A stretch of 64,000 nucleotides of DNA from Septoria linicola. Lineage: Eukaryota; Ascomycota; Dothideomycetes; Mycosphaerellales; Mycosphaerellaceae. The position numbers and the translations under genes are program-made. The DNA lies in assembly GCA_024114885.1 (NCBI GenBank), contig CP099419.1:4030001-4094000 (forward strand), read 5' to 3'. Shown one piece after another: positions 10,964 to 22,460 of this stretch (the first letter of the stretch is position 1; each line of letters opens with the position of its first letter). Under the pieces are notes generated by a model, which saw only the letters and a list, made by a program, of their open reading frames with translations, did not search any database and was not told the origin of the DNA.

Positions 10964-13900
10964 TAGTTTAACTCTAAGGCTTAGAGTTATCTTTTATATA
11001 TCTCTTATATAAGGTAGAGCTACCTTATAAACTCCTAAAACTATAGTCTATTCTTTAGCTTAGTAAGACTATCTACTACTATCTCTTTTATATTTATATA
11101 TTTAATAGAGATAAGTCTGTTCTACTAGAGCTTTCTTATAGTATTATATAAGATATTAATATATTTAGACTTATTATAAACATATAAGTCCTTAACTAGA
11201 GTAAGAGTAGCTTAGTTATTACCTTTTAGCTAAATTAGCCTAATTCTAGTAATAGTTTCCTAGTTACTAAGGATCCTTAGTTAGTAAGAACATTCTCCTA
11301 CTAACTCTAGGTATCTAAGCTCTCTTATAAGAGTACTAAGGAACTATAACTATTTTATATATACTCCTATAGCTATATATTTAGCTTCTATTATAGATAT
11401 AGCTATAGATTTCTACTTCTTACTTATCTAGGAGATTAGTATACTATAAAGGAAGAAGATATATCTAAGGATTAAGACTCTATTAGTCTTATCTATTATA
11501 TAGTTAGAGTCTATATATCTAGTAAGACAGCCTTAACTATTCCTTAAGTATCTTAGACTAAGATCTAGGTTTGATCTCAGGTATCTAGTTAGCTTCTTTA
11601 GAGCCTTTATATGTCCTACTATTAGATTACTAATATAGGAGCTTAATCTTCTAAGGGCAAATAAAATGTCTAGTCTTATAATAGTTATAAGCTATATCTA
11701 TATTCTAATAATAGATTAGTACTCCTATTTATTATACCTTTTATTATTTAGTCTAGTAGGCTTCAGACTTTTATAGCTGTCTATTAGTAAAAGAGTTAGT
11801 AATATAGTCTCTTAACCTATTCCTATCTTAGCTAGGTTCTCTTAGATATAGTACTTCTAGTTAAGTTTTAGCTAGCCTTACTATCTGTTTCTTATTAGTC
11901 TTATTCTAAGAATCTTGTCTAGTTCTCTAAGATCTTTAATCTTAAAGACCTTACTAAGTTAGTCTTTAAACTAGAGGACATCTTCTAGTCTCTCTATAGT
12001 AATAGGTATATTATTAATATAGATTAGGATTATTAGGTCTTTCCTTTTCTTATAGATTAGAAGACATAGGTCCACTTCTAATTGTCTAAACCCTATTCCT
12101 TTTAGCTTTAATATATATAGCTAATTCTAGTCTCTTATAGCTTGCTTTAGCCTATAGAGACTCCTTAGAACTTATAAGACTATACTAGTTAGTAGGTTAA
12201 TACCTAGTAGTAGGATTATATAGATATCCTTATATAGGGTACTCTTTATAAATATATTGTTTATATCTACTTAGTATAGAACTAGGTCCTTCTTATAAAC
12301 TATAGCTATAAATCCTCTTAGAGTATCCTACCTAACTATAAAGGCAAAAGTTTCTATATAGTCTACTCTATACTTTTAGGAGAACTCTCTTATAACTAGT
12401 CTTGCCTTAAACTTTTTAATAGCTCTACTAAGCTTTCTCTTAATATTAAAGACCTATCTTAAAATAACTAAGTTAGCCCCTTTTAGTAAGACTACTATAG
12501 TCTAGGTATTATTACTTATAAGTATATCTAGCTCTTTCTAAATAGCTTCTTACTAGAGATAACTCTACTTAGGATTACTTACTACTTCCTTATAGTTCCT
12601 TAGGATTAGAACCTTCTATTTATATATTCCTACTTCTTTAGTAGCTAAGAATATAATCTCTTTAACTTCCTCTAAGAATTCTAGGTCCTATAGGATACCT
12701 AGGTTAATAGAGCTTATAGCTAAGAAGAAAGCCTAATACTCTAGGAGTATTTCCTTGTCTAGCTAACTATTCTAATCTAGCTTAAGCCTAATTAGCTTTA
12801 GCTTCTAGTTAAATCTATTAAGTTCTTAGGATACTTTCCTCTTCCTAAGAGTTTACCTTAGAGCTATCTACTCCTAATCTACCTCTATAGTTTCTTAGGC
12901 AGAATTCTTAGATTCTTTCTTAACTTTCTCTTAGTCTAGGAATTTTCTATACTCTCCTATATCTTCTAGTAGAGGTAGAAGTTATATAAAAAGTTTCTTT
13001 CCTTCCTAAACCTATACTAATAGCTAGGAGAGAGGAGGCTTCTACTAGCTTAGACTAGAAGCACCTAAGGCACTCCTACTAGCTTATAGAGTAGGCTAGC
13101 TAATAGTTCTTAGCCTTCTAATAGGTCTTCTTTCTAGAGCTAAACTAGAGAGATTCTTAATTTTAATATTTAAGTCTAATTCTCTACCTAGCTTATCTTT
13201 AAAGAAGATTATATTAGTATACTACTTAATAGCCTTTATATCTAGCTCCTAGAACTTCTATATCTTTACTATATTATTATAGTATCTAATAAATATAGTA
13301 TTCTTTCCTCTATTTATTAGTTTATTACTCCTTACCTACTAAGGCTATACTCTTATATCTATATATACTATAGCTCTATATCCCTATACTTTAAGGTAGG
13401 AGACTATTAGTTTAATTTTATTAAAAGCTTTATTAGGTAAGAGCTTAAATTCTTTAATATTAGGTCTATTTAGGAGCTTGTTTCTTATATATATCTATAC
13501 TTTAAGAGCTTCTAGCTAAAACTTAATAGGTATCTTACTTTCTTTAAATATTGCTCTAATAGAGGCCTCTAATATTTAGATAGACCTCTTAACTACTCTA
13601 TTCTAGAGTAAATTATAGGCCTTAGTTAGTTTAAAGATAATTCTAAAATCCTTCTCCTACTATTTAATTAAAGTAGTAATTTCTCTAGTATTATTAGCCC
13701 TTATAGACTTAAGGAGTACTACTAACTACCTTTCTACCTTAATCCTCTAGTTCTAAAGAGTAGTTAGTATATCTAATCTAGCTTTAAGTAGAAATGCCTA
13801 TTTCTTTCTTAAGAAATTATTAATAATCTTAAGCTACTATATAAAACCTTTTACTAATAATAGTAATAGTCTATAGATATCTACTAATATAAGAGCTAGT

Positions 13901-15888
13901 CTTTTAAGTCTTCTCTTAATAGACTTACCTAGGTGTTTCTTTATCTTGCCTATTATATAGATCCTATACTTATACTCTTCCTAGTTAGGGATTAGAATTC
14001 TTTTCTTTAGGTTAGTAACTTTATAAAGGTTTAAGAGTAACTCTCTTCTAAAGTATATAAATCTTCTATACTATAGCTCCTACTATTTTAGATCCTTCTC
14101 TAATAGGGTAGTATAGGCATTATTAACCTCTATAGGATTATATAGTAAGTAATATAACTTTTCCTATAAAAGAGGTAATATCTTACTAATAAATAGAACA
14201 CCTCTAACTAGCTTAGTCTTTATAACTATTTAGCTATCTAGAGAGGTAAGAGTGAAATTAGGCTTCTAGACTCTAAATTACTTACTAAACTAATCCTATA
14301 ATATAAGATTTACTCTAAGATTAGGAATAAATAGTACTCTATTAAGTAGAACTTCTCCTCCTAAGATTCCCTTTATCTATACTAGTCTAGAGTAGGTTAT
14401 ATAGAGGTATCCTCCTCCTACCTTAATCTATACTTTCTTCCTTAGTAGCTTTACTAATCTAAAGAAGGATAGTTAGTTAGTTATATAGGATAAGGTATAG
14501 GAATCTAAGAGCTATTCTTAGAGTAATAACTTGCCTTTAGCCTTAATTATAGAATAGGCTAACTTATCTTAGTTATTATCTTCTAATAGGGAATTATTAT
14601 TACTTCTAGAACTAGAGTAAGTTCTAGAATTAGAACTAGAACTAGACTCCTAGGCTGAAAATCCTTTCTTTAGAAGCTTTCTAGACTTTTCTATCCTCTA
14701 AAGCTACTTGCCTATTCTTTAAACAACCTTCTTTAGCTTATTATATAATAATAACTTATAGATAGCTTTCTTAATATATCTAGTATTCTTTAGTAAAAAG
14801 GATCTTCTAGCTCTCTCTCTAAGGAATAATCTCTAAAGGTCCTTCTAGTTCTTAGTACTATTTCTTTACTAGGATAGTTTCTTAGTAGTAGAGAGGTTAG
14901 GATAATCTTTTAACTAATGCTTCCCTTTCTTATAAAGCTAGTATATTAGTAGAGACTTTCCTTAGTAGAGCTACTTAGAATAGAATATAGCTAAACTTAT
15001 ATCTATCTTATCTAGATTATCTCTTACCTCTTAGGACTTAAGTAGAAGGAGAATAGTATCTATATCTAAGGATAGTTAGGTTATAATAGTATCCTTAGCT
15101 GCTTAGTATAATATAGGTAGGGACTATAGAAGATGTTTTAGCCTTTTCTCTTAGCTCTAGTAGTAAGCTTCCTAAGGATTAATCTTAGTAATCCTCTTAC
15201 CTAGACCTCTAAGGTATCTCTATACTTCTCTAATTATCTTATTAGATAATATCCTAAATATAATAAACTACTTAATTAGACCTATAGTATAGGACTTTAG
15301 GACTCTATTATACTTGTTCTAGAGAATCACCTATATCTTAGCTACTAGTATAGTAATATACTATATCTCTAGCTCTATCTTATTATCTTTACTAATACTA
15401 TATCTAATACTAAACCTATATACTATATTGTCTTTTAAGAAGTATTAATTCTAAGTAATATATATCTAGAGGCTAGTGTCCTACTAAACTATACATAGGT
15501 TCTCTCTAATAATTAGTTAGCTAATTGCCTAGAACTAGTCCTTTCCTTCTAGCTTGTCTGTCTATAGCTTGAACTATCTCTTCTAGTTAGTTCTATCTAG
15601 GATTAGAATCCTTTAGCTCTTCTTATCCTCTTAGTCTATTATAGAAATAGGTAAATAGAATAAATAATTAGTAGAATACTTTAGACTAGCTAAGGATTCT
15701 AGAGAAGAGTAATTTCTTATAGTAAGGAGACTAGCTCTAAGAGATAGGGATTCCTCGTATTTAGGAAATTACTAAGACTTAGATCTTTCTCTCTTAGTAG
15801 AGTTTCTATTACTAGGTAGTAGGAAGGCTAAGTAGCCTCTTCTAACTCTAGTAATACTAGGTATAATAGTAGAGAACTAGGTAGGTAT
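10964..15888 (-). pseudogene. Cop-1 Gag-Pol polyprotein, RIP-inactivated
   Basis: This is a Copia polyprotein read on the minus strand. Gag comes first and ends in a CX2CX4HX4C zinc knuckle whose Cys and His codons have become Tyr. It is followed by a pre-integrase and integrase region. The RT carries RLVIRGFS-, VDINN- and GLKQA-type motifs. The catalytic YVDD box has become Y-I-N-N (12021-12010). RNase H near 11050-11400 has the SKHINI and VDSLTKL-type motifs. Dozens of in-frame TAG/TAA fit RIP of Gln codons. The start is set by comparison with the less mutated Cop-3 (ATA for ATG at 15888), and the end is approximate. Confidence 0.9.
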
Positions 15889-16067
15889 TAATAAAGTAGA
15901 AACATACTACTATCTTATAGAGATCTTTACTAACTTGTATACTACTAGGTATAAACTAGCTTCGTTAGTAATATAGTTAGAGAAACTTCTAGGCCCTAAA
16001 TGTTTTCTATAAACTGTAAGGGATATAAGTAACCTATACTAATATAGGTTGCTCCTATTTAGTATAT

Positions 16068-16085
16068 AAACTCGGGCTTATAACC
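16068..16085 (-). other. Cop-1 primer-binding site (half-tRNA type)
   Basis: Directly next to the 5' LTR the minus strand reads ggttataagcccgag. Reversing one TG to TA change gives ggttatgagccc, complementary to the anticodon arm of initiator tRNA-Met. Drosophila copia is known to use a primer of this half-tRNA type. Confidence 0.75.
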
Positions 16086-16362
16086 TATTAAAAGTAGAAG
16101 GCGTGTTATATACTATATAATGTTAAGAAGGGTATAGCGTAGTAAAGAAGAATAGAGGATTAATCTTAAACTAACTTATATATATAGTATAGTAGTAATA
16201 TGCTAGGAACTAAATACAAAGTTAATTAAGTTAGTTATCTAAGAAGAGAAGAAAGAGAAGCAAGATATACCTCTTACTAAGCCTTAGGTAGATACCTTAG
16301 GCATCTAGAACTATACTTAAATGTCTATATCTAGACTAACTATCTAGGATATATTCTTAATA
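16086..16362 (-). repeat. Cop-1 5' LTR
   Basis: A 277 bp LTR paired with 10066-10342 and followed by the duplicated aaggc. Confidence 0.95.
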
Positions 16363-16367
16363 AAGGC

Positions 16368-17883
16368 CTTTTTTATATAACTATAAATAATACCGATTAA
16401 CGATCTATAAGAGTTTTAGGACGATAAGAAAGATTAACGAGCTCTAGAAAGGTTTTAAAAGACTAATATAGTAGCTTCTCTTAAAGAACTACCTAAACTT
16501 TTATTTAAAGTATATCGTAGTTATAGTCGACGATCGTAGTCGGTAAGTATAGTCGGCGCTTATTAATCGTCCTAGGTCTATAGGTTTATAGTATAGGTAA
16601 ACTCTAGTTCTTAGCGTTTCGAGAGCTTTATAGATCTCTAAAGAGAGCGTCTAAAGAATCTATATCCCTATCCGAAGGCTTACGTACGCTAGTAAAAGTA
16701 TCCTATAACAAGACTACTACGAGTAATATAAGACGTAAGGACCTATTAGAGCTCGACTACGATAATACTATCTCGCTTTAGTCGACTACGCGACTTTATC
16801 GATAAATTTATTAAGCGTTAGTCTCTACTAATACTTATACTATCTAATACCGACTAGTAACGGTTAGAATACCTTACGTCTTTAACTATACCCTTCGCTT
16901 AGGCTACTACCTACGTCGGTACGATAAAGGGCCCTAGCCTTTATCTAGTCCTTAGCTACTATAACTCTCTTTTCGATATTCTAGATAAAGTAGACAAGAA
17001 ACTCAAGTATAAGAAAGAGGCTTAGAAGGTCTTACTCTATAAGGTACTAGACAAAGCGTATACTAAGCTCTTTTAATATTACTAACGGACCTAGTAACGG
17101 TTTAAGGACTACTATAGTATAGTAGTACTACTATGCTCTACGATTAAGAGTATATTCTAGAAGCGAGGCGCTTTCGATAACGATAGTTTAGAAGATCTCT
17201 ACTAGAGCAAATTACGCGTAGAGTAGTTAAAGTATTATAAAGCTTTATCTAGTACTATATAAGCTTCGAAACAGTAGCCTCGAGGTATATAAAGCTTCTT
17301 AACCTCCTTCGCTATAAGGATCGATAGCGACGATAATAAAGCTTAACTAGTACTAGACGTAGCCTTCTTAGTCGAGCCTAATAACGAACTAGAGCGCTAT
17401 TAGAAAGTAGACTTCTTATATATAGAAGGAATAGATCCTATAGATATATAGCTAGCTCTTACTAATATATTCCCTACTATATCGAAAATAGCCTAGGATA
17501 TTCTATATATTCTAGTAGTAGGTACTAGATACGAACGAGATTTTAGTATTATACGTTATTAGAACTACTATAATTAGATATATAATCTAGATACCTTTAC
17601 GTATATTATACTATTACGATATCGATATCGCGATTATAAGTATAATATAAGAGTAGTACTTACTATAGAAGTATCTACTCTTTATCCTAATTTAGAACTT
17701 ACTCGTAATTAGATAGAGATAGTCGAGGAGTAGAATAAGGAGGTTGAAAACGAAATCAAGGCTCTTTGAAAGTTTGATAGTATTAGCGATAATAAAGAGG
17801 TTATAAAGATAGATAAATTATAGCGTCGAAGTACGCGAAAGCGTAATACGCTCTATAGGGAAGCTTTAAGAGCTAGAACGTAG
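16368..17883 (+). pseudogene. hAT-1 transposase, 3' part
   Basis: This continues the transposase from 10065 and is collinear with 58937-60452. It contains a 66 bp intron (16510-16575) with 13 bp repeats. Near the end is the C-terminal hAT dimerisation region, recognisable from ILVVGTRYERDF, a decayed form of the IPAxGAGVERLFS-type motif of fungal hAT proteins. The frame ends at TAG 17881-17883, which hAT-2 shares. It is inactive because of many RIP stops. Confidence 0.87.
16510..16575 (+). other. predicted transposase intron (hAT-1) with 13 bp repeats
   Basis: A 66 bp intron with donor GTATAT and acceptor CCTAG. Removing it joins LLFK to V-R-R-F-I-V, matching the hAT protein pattern. It carries antisense copies of the motif. 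Confidence 0.72.
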
Positions 17884-18204
17884 CTACCGACTACGTCTAC
17901 CGACTATATATATTATAAACTCAAGTCGACGTTAGATTAGCCTATCCGTTCTACTTATTACTATTATCCCTCTCTCTGTCTTTACTACTCTATTATATAC
18001 TTCCTTTTATAGTCGATACTAACTAGAATAATTCTTCTTCGTAGTTATACTTAAAACCTATATTATACTTATTTTTTGTTCGCCTAACCTATCTAAGTAT
18101 AGAGTAGGTATTTGTACTATACCTATTACTATCTTCTATAGGTAGGCTAAGACCTAGCCTAACCTATATACTAACCCGTTTCGGCCTACCTATTCCGACG
18201 TCTA
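17884..18204 (+). other. hAT-1 3' untranslated end with terminal inverted repeat
   Basis: It starts with a 13 bp repeat pair (17887-17910) and has no coding frame. It ends in the 16 bp terminal inverted repeat cctattccgacgtcta, whose partner is seen at 52518 in hAT-2. Confidence 0.85.
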
Positions 18205-18338
18205 GCTACCTTAGTATATCTTCTATAATATACTATAGCGATAGGTTTAGCTTAAAGCCTAGATACTACTATAGCTCGTAAGGAACTATCTAAATCTTCT
18301 ATAGTAGAGTAATATTAGGATTAATTCGGCCTAAATAC
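18205..18338 (-). pseudogene. Gyp-3 pol fragment between hAT-1 and Gyp-2
   Basis: These 134 bp of Gypsy ORF2 (RT region, minus strand) match 1147-1280 of Gyp-0. The same element continues at 62397. It is the short island left between two independent insertions. Confidence 0.92.
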
Positions 18339-18618
18339 TAGTAAGGTAAAGGCCTACCTATATACCGTACTTAGCGCTTTTAGTACAAAAGTAAGGTAGT
18401 AGCTCGTTTCTAAGATAGTAATGTTTACTCTACTTAATTAATTCAATGTCCTACGGTCCTAGTATAAGGCTCTTAGTCCTAGAGCTACTATTTTAAGCTC
18501 GTTACTACTGTTCAATTAACGTATTATAAGACTATTACTCTCTAAATAGGTCTTGTTCTATAGCGACCGCTCTTATACCTGCCTAGGGGGTTAGTATTAG
18601 GGTAGTTATTATCTATTA
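18339..18618 (+). repeat. Gyp-2 5' LTR
   Basis: A 280 bp LTR, tagtaagg to tctatta, identical in extent to 62117-62396. Confidence 0.95.
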
Positions 18619-19332
18619 ATAGAGCCGAAGATAGGGCTATCTCTTCTCTCTTATACTAGGACTAGAAGCGTAGAGGGTAGATAGTAGCCTTAAAGCGAGA
18701 ACTAATATACTATGAACATTAGTAAGAGGCCTAAAAGAAGCCTACATAAGAGGCGACTTAAAGAGCTATAGTAACATAGAAGCCTCTAGAATATAGATAT
18801 CGCTCTAACCTAGAAAAGTTATAAACCTCTAGTACCTCTTAGTACGGATCTATTCGGTAATTATTAGATAGATAGTAAGGCGACTTACTATATCGAAGAT
18901 TTACTCAAGGTCCCTATGCCTATAATAGTCTTCGATTAGACCCTAGTTTAGCGTGAAAACGCTCTCGTTTAGATAGCGTAGAGGCTATAGGATAGGCTAG
19001 ACCCGTCTAGGTAATCTCGTATCCTCTAGTATATAGATCGCTTAGAATAAGCCCTAGTACGGCGTTAGACGCTAATCGTTTAGCTAAGGACACTAATTAC
19101 GTCTAAGGCCTCGGACCCGGTATATAGTATAGGCTAACGTAATATTATACTACTATAGTTACTTAGCGAATTACCTAAATAAGCGAGACGGACGCGCCTA
19201 GCTATAAACGGTCGAACTATACGACATAACATGCCTTACTTATTAGGTACAATTAATATAGCCTCGGAATTATAAAGAAAAGTTTAACGTTTACTTTTAG
19301 ACAGCTAATAAAATTTTAGACTCTTGTTTTTT
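18619..19332 (+). other. Gyp-2 leader and primer site
   Basis: A 714 bp leader with no coding frame. The primer site is probably at 18620 (tagagccgaag, from tggagccgaag). The tRNA is not assigned. Confidence 0.6.
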
Positions 19333-19355
19333 AGTTATCGTTTTAAACGATAACT
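19333..19355. repeat. P1 perfect palindrome (Gyp-2)
   Basis: A perfect inverted repeat with 11 bp arms agttatcgttt and aaacgataact around a single central T. It lies about 200 bp before Gag. Confidence 0.9.
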
Positions 19356-19558
19356 ATATTTTATTTAAAAACCTTAATTAAGGAGAGTATAATATACTCT
19401 TAGAATACCTTCGAACGAGCTCTATAAGTAAATTAGTATCTATTAGCCGGCCTAAAACACTAGATAGTAGCTTATCTAACCTACTTAATAAGTAAATTCG
19501 AAGATCTCTAGTAAAGCTACTATCCGCTTTTACTTTATTCTCTCTACTAGATAACGAT

Positions 19559-21986
19559 ATATCTATAGGAGCGGAGGACTAAGAAGGTACTAACCTTAAC
19601 CTAAATACTAATATCTTTTAAGGACCGAGCTTAGGAGGTAGACTGTCTATAGCGTAGTTCTAGCTACTTATAGAGACTATCTAAGTAACCTAAAGCTAGA
19701 AGGTAATTGTCGCTTAGGTTCTACTACTACCTAGCTTAGACTAGAATCCCTTCTTTAATAGAGAGAACGTAACCGAGTATATTAAGCGCTTTAAAGTATT
19801 ATATAGGAACTATACTATTCTACTTATTGAAAATAATAAGTAGCTTTATAAGAAGTTACTTACTTAGGTTACGGTTATCTAACGTAGACGATACTAGCGC
19901 CTTAATAGTTTCTATAATCGAAACTACGCTAAGTTTAAGGAGTCGATTATTAAGGAGTACTAAAAGTACGATAATATATATATACTCGGAAACCGCCGCT
20001 ATATAGAGAACCTTTATAAGGTTAACTATAGCGAGGATAATAATCTCTTAGAGTACTTAAGGTAGTTTATACTCTACTCTAATACTATGCCTACTTCGTA
20101 TATAGACGAGCGTTCTCCTACTCTTCTATTTATACGAGGCCTTCTATTTCGTTTTAGTAAGAGACTCTAGGCCTATCTTAGGTTAGACCTTAATAATAGT
20201 AACTTAGATTATAGTAAGCTCTTAAAGACAGCCTAGCGTTAGATTAATAGTAATAAGGACTTCAAATTAGAAGTATATAACGAAGGCGGTAGAGACGTCT
20301 AGTAGTTATACGAAGTAGTAAAGAAGTCCGCCCTAAGACTAAACTCTAAGTTTAAGGCTAGAGAAACGGTAGTCTATAAAGGCCGTAAACTAGTAAGCGT
20401 TAATAATATTACCGCTAGTATATAAGACCTCGTAATTACTACGATTCGCTAACTCGAAGAAGAAGGCCCGTAGCTACTACGCCCGTCGATAGGATAGTAG
20501 GCGAAGTCTTACGACCACGACTATCTATATATTCTAAGTCCTACTTATAGCTAGAAGATTTCGATTAATTTAGCTACGATAGATAACAGGTTAATAATCG
20601 AGGCCTATATAGCGATCGCTCTAAAGATTTTAGATTATTAGATATATAGGCTCGAAGGCTATATAGCTACAAACTACGAATACCTATAGTAGTTCGAGAC
20701 TAAGAGCTTAATATATAGAGATCTAAAGACTAGTATTATATACTATAGGACGCCTCGCCTAGATACGAAAAAGATATAGTACTACTAGGATAAGGAACTA
20801 CTAAAGCTATTCGTATTAATAGGAGTATTAGAGTAGCGCTATAGGAAGATTAACCTTGAAAATATAGATCGTTTATTAACGCTAAGAGCGAGCTAGTAGA
20901 GGATAGCGAACAAGGTAGCTAGTATCGACGGTCCTATTAATATTAGCTAAGTCGCTTCTATTACGTAGGAAGATTAGGACGATCTAATTAGCGCCTACGT
21001 AGCCGGAGACAGTATAAAGACAAAGTAGAACCCGAACCCTTCTCGTCTAGTCGAAGGACAGCTAATAGGAGTATAGAAGCGGATTACGACCTAGGCTATA
21101 GCTATAAGAACCTACGCTTATCGTTACTCTCGTATTAAAGAGGTTAAAGATAAAAACTAGCTAGCTCCTTACCTTATAGATATAGAGGAGTTAGAGGATT
21201 CTTAAACTTAGAGACGTAATAACGATAAGATCGAGGATAAGTAGATATACGACTACCTAAACGGTCTACTAGTTCTAGTCGCTCCTATATATACTTAAAA
21301 GTAGAAGAAGGCTAAGGAGCCTCTAAAGACCAAGCGTATAGACAACTACCTTCGAGCTACGTACGCTAATAATAACGCTAACGTCTTCTAGATAAATAAA
21401 ATACTCGAATCTAAGGTCTAGTTAAGCTTAGTAGAGATTATTCTCTATAGCGAGCGAGCGTCGTATTCCTTATAGAGTCGTATTCTAAACGATATAGATC
21501 TATAGGAGAAGCTTAATAAGCTCTATATAAAGAAGTATACGAATAGAGGTAGTAGAGCTAAGATTAGCGTATATTCCTTATTATCTAAAGCCTTCTACGA
21601 TATAGTAGAGGAGCTAATAAAAGCTGTTTTAGCGACCGATATTAAGGCCTTCTAGGCTACTACTATAGCGATTAATATAGTAAAACCTAAGCTCGCTTCT
21701 GAGCTTTACGAGTAGATAGATAATATCCTTCTATTATTTAATAATATCTATTAGATTGTTCTAAGTATCTACGTACCTATAAAGTACGGCTCTCGAATAA
21801 TAGCTTATAAGTCTTTAATCGATAAGGAGGCTAAGTTAATAATTATACTAATCGAACACGTTCGAAAGCTTCAAGTCGGTATAACCCTTCTCGGTAATAT
21901 TACTATAGAAGGAGTTAGAGGCAAGGTTACTTTCGTTAGGTACTACCTAGAGGTGTTAATCGATATCTTTAGCGTAAGAGTTACGA
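19559..21986 (+). pseudogene. Gyp-2 ORF1 (Gag-protease), 5' part
   Basis: The Gag start codon has become ATA (19559-19561). The Gag body includes NVTEYIKRFKVLYRNYTILL and NRRYIENLYKVNYSEDNN. The protease begins near 21780 (SLIDKEAKL, a decayed D-x-G-A aspartate motif) and is broken by Cop-2 at 21986. It continues at 44531. With Cop-2 and its duplication removed, ORF1 is 2925 bases, exactly 975 codons, up to the stop in P2. Confidence 0.87.
21982..21986. other. target-site duplication tacga, left copy (Cop-2)
   Basis: The pentamer tacga is repeated at 44526-44530. The uninterrupted site is in Gyp-1 near 39080 on the minus strand. Confidence 0.95.
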
Positions 21987-22263
21987 TATTAAGAATATAT
22001 CCTAGATAGTTAGTCTAGACATAGACATTTAAGTATAGTTCTAGATACCTAAGGCATCTACCTAAGGCTTAGTAAGAGGTATATCTTACTTCTCTTTCTT
22101 CTCTTCTTAGATAACTAACTTAATTAACTTTGTATTTAGTTCCTAGCATATTACTACTATACTATATATATAAGTTAGTTTAAGATTAATCCTCTATTCT
22201 TCTTTACTACGCTATACCCTCCTTAATATTATATAGTATATAATACGCTCTCTACTTTTAATA
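21987..22263 (+). repeat. Cop-2 5' LTR
   Basis: A 277 bp LTR, tattaagaat to ttttaata, followed at once by the half-tRNA primer site ggttataagcccgag (22264-22278). Confidence 0.95.
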
Positions 22264-22460
22264 GGTTATAAGCCCGAGTTTATATACTAAATAGAAGCAA
22301 CCTATATTAGTATAGGTTACTTATATCCCTTATAGTTTATAGAAAATATTTAAGGCCTAGAAGTTTCCCTAACTATATTACTAACGAAGCTAGTTTATAC
22401 CTAGTAGTATATAAGTTAGTAAAGATCTCTATAAGATAGTAGTATATTTCTACTTTATTA

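Larger units (their letters stand above)
10066..16362 (-). mobile_element. Cop-1, complete Ty1/Copia retrotransposon
   Basis: A full-length 6297 bp element flanked by the 5 bp duplication aaggc (10061-10065 and 16363-16367). The uninterrupted target is present at 58936 in hAT-2. The LTRs are 277 bp each. On the minus strand the order is Gag, integrase, reverse transcriptase, RNase H, the Copia order. It is heavily RIP-mutated and its coding region is nearly free of CpG. Confidence 0.96.
6428..18204 (+). mobile_element. hAT-1 DNA transposon, right-hand portion (interrupted by Cop-1)
   Basis: This copy is collinear with 55290-60773 of hAT-2. It is split at 10065/16363 by Cop-1 and cut on the left by Gyp-0. 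It ends with the terminal inverted repeat cctattccgacgtcta at 18189-18204, followed by Gypsy sequence of Gyp-3. The part that would hold the H3-like genes and the left terminal repeat lies left of Gyp-0, outside the window. The 8 bp flank at the right end is gctacctt. Confidence 0.92.
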
